A stretch of DNA of 6,536 nucleotides from Methanolinea sp. UBA473 (GTDB lineage Archaea > Halobacteriota > Methanomicrobia > Methanomicrobiales > Methanospirillaceae). Positions 6,434 through 6,536 of this stretch are shown here, one piece after another. The notes under the pieces are model-generated. The model ran no database searches. It had not been told where the DNA came from and saw nothing but the letters and a program-made list of their open reading frames with translations. Numbering within the stretch: position 1 is the stretch's first letter; each line of letters starts with the position of its first letter. The DNA is taken from assembly GCA_002509495.1 (NCBI GenBank), contig DAEV01000064.1:1-6536 (forward strand). The letters run 5' to 3'. The position numbers were made by a program, and so were the translations under genes.

Positions 6434-6465
6434 AATGTTAAATAATGTTAACTAATGTGATTAAC
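6434..6465 (-). repeat. Operator-like cluster: 10-bp-periodic AATGT repeats with GTTAA/TTAAC inverted pairs
   Basis: On the plus strand AATGT recurs at 6434, 6444 and 6454, exactly one helical turn apart. The first two units match at nine of ten bases (AATGTTAAAT, AATGTTAACT); the third is AATGTGATTA. The same stretch holds GTTAA-N6-TTAAC (6437-6452) and GTTAA-N9-TTAAC (6447-6465), and a further TTAAC at 6421-6425. It lies just downstream of the main TATA box and covers the predicted transcription start, a typical place for an archaeal repressor site. The cognate regulator is not in the window. Low-complexity AT sequence can produce such matches by chance. Confidence 0.5.
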
Positions 6466-6474
6466 AATATTTTC

Positions 6475-6490
6475 TTATATAAATCTTTTT
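6475..6490 (-). promoter_or_regulatory. Main archaeal promoter (BRE + TATA box) of the operon
   Basis: On the minus strand AAAAAGA (6490-6484) is followed directly by TTTATATAA (6483-6475), a good match to an archaeal BRE and TATA box. Archaeal starts lie about 22-27 bp downstream of the TATA centre, so transcription should begin near 6450-6457 inside the AATGT/GTTAA cluster. This gives a leader of about 190 nt to ATG 6264. The TATA core is nearly palindromic and could also serve the plus strand. Confidence 0.55.
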
Positions 6491-6510
6491 GACAAACACA
6501 ACAATCTACC

Positions 6511-6536
6511 ATGAGGCTGTCCAATGGGAGTGGAAA
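6511..6536 (+). other. Possible start of a divergent gene, cut by the window edge
   Basis: An ATG at 6511 opens a frame (MRLSNGSG...) that runs to the window end without a stop. It lies about 30 bp after the shared TTATATAA core, the distance expected for a leaderless archaeal transcript on the plus strand. There is no Shine-Dalgarno site, the plus-strand BRE position is not purine-rich, and eight codons prove nothing. It is recorded only because a divergent gene, possibly a regulator, could begin here. Confidence 0.15.

Noticed and set aside
6300..6460. Cobalamin or other known riboswitch in the leader
   Set aside because: I see no B12-box-like or other familiar conserved core; the element is mostly simple complementarity, so no known class is assigned.
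6437..6513. Short minus-strand frame opening MVDCCVCQ, 24 residues, Cys-rich
   Set aside because: It spans the BRE/TATA and operator repeats, has no ribosome site, and an open run this short is expected by chance. The Cys-rich start is tempting given the neighbours but not sufficient.

Overview
The window holds one compact operon of six genes, all on the minus strand, so transcription runs from about 6450 down to 29. Sequence features point to an archaeon, most likely a methanogen of the Methanomicrobiales type. These include a BRE/TATA-like promoter (A-rich BRE followed by TTTATATAA), GGTGA-type Shine-Dalgarno sites, an oligo-T end signal, and binding proteins with a 'TITDM.G.TV.IP' start and an FYGY/FFGY-type tail. 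The taxon is inferred from style, not from a marker gene.

Layout in transcription order: (1) AT-rich control region, 6400-6490, with a strong minus-strand promoter and a cluster of GTTAA/TTAAC elements that includes a 10-bp-periodic AATGT repeat; (2) a potential structured mRNA leader at about 6329-6379; (3) FecCD/BtuC-type permease, 5179-6264; (4) its ATPase, 4331-5182, with a Cys/His-rich C-terminal tail; (5) a membrane-anchored substrate-binding protein, 3133-4248, with a Cys-Cys pair near the expected ligand cleft; (6) a two-domain SAM-dependent methyltransferase, 2023-3114, ending in a Cys-rich tail; (7) a DUF4213/DUF364 'putative heavy-metal chelation' protein, 1112-2026, ending in Gly-Cys-Cys; (8) a second substrate-binding protein, 29-1093, followed by an oligo-T stretch. 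Genes are joined by ATGA overlaps (permease/ATPase and methyltransferase/DUF364) or 18-nt gaps; only the ATPase/first binding protein gap (82 nt) is longer.

Together the genes look like an ABC importer for a metal or metal complex (iron chelate, corrinoid, heme or another metal are all possible), with two alternative binding proteins and two cytosolic accessory proteins. All three cytosolic proteins (ATPase, methyltransferase, DUF364 protein) carry cysteines at the extreme C-terminus. This suggests a thiol-based metal hand-off or sensing system behind the transporter. The substrate and the methyltransferase reaction cannot be read from sequence alone. The combination of this gene set, the Cys tails, the foldable leader and the periodic operator-like repeats is the most likely place for undescribed biology in the window.
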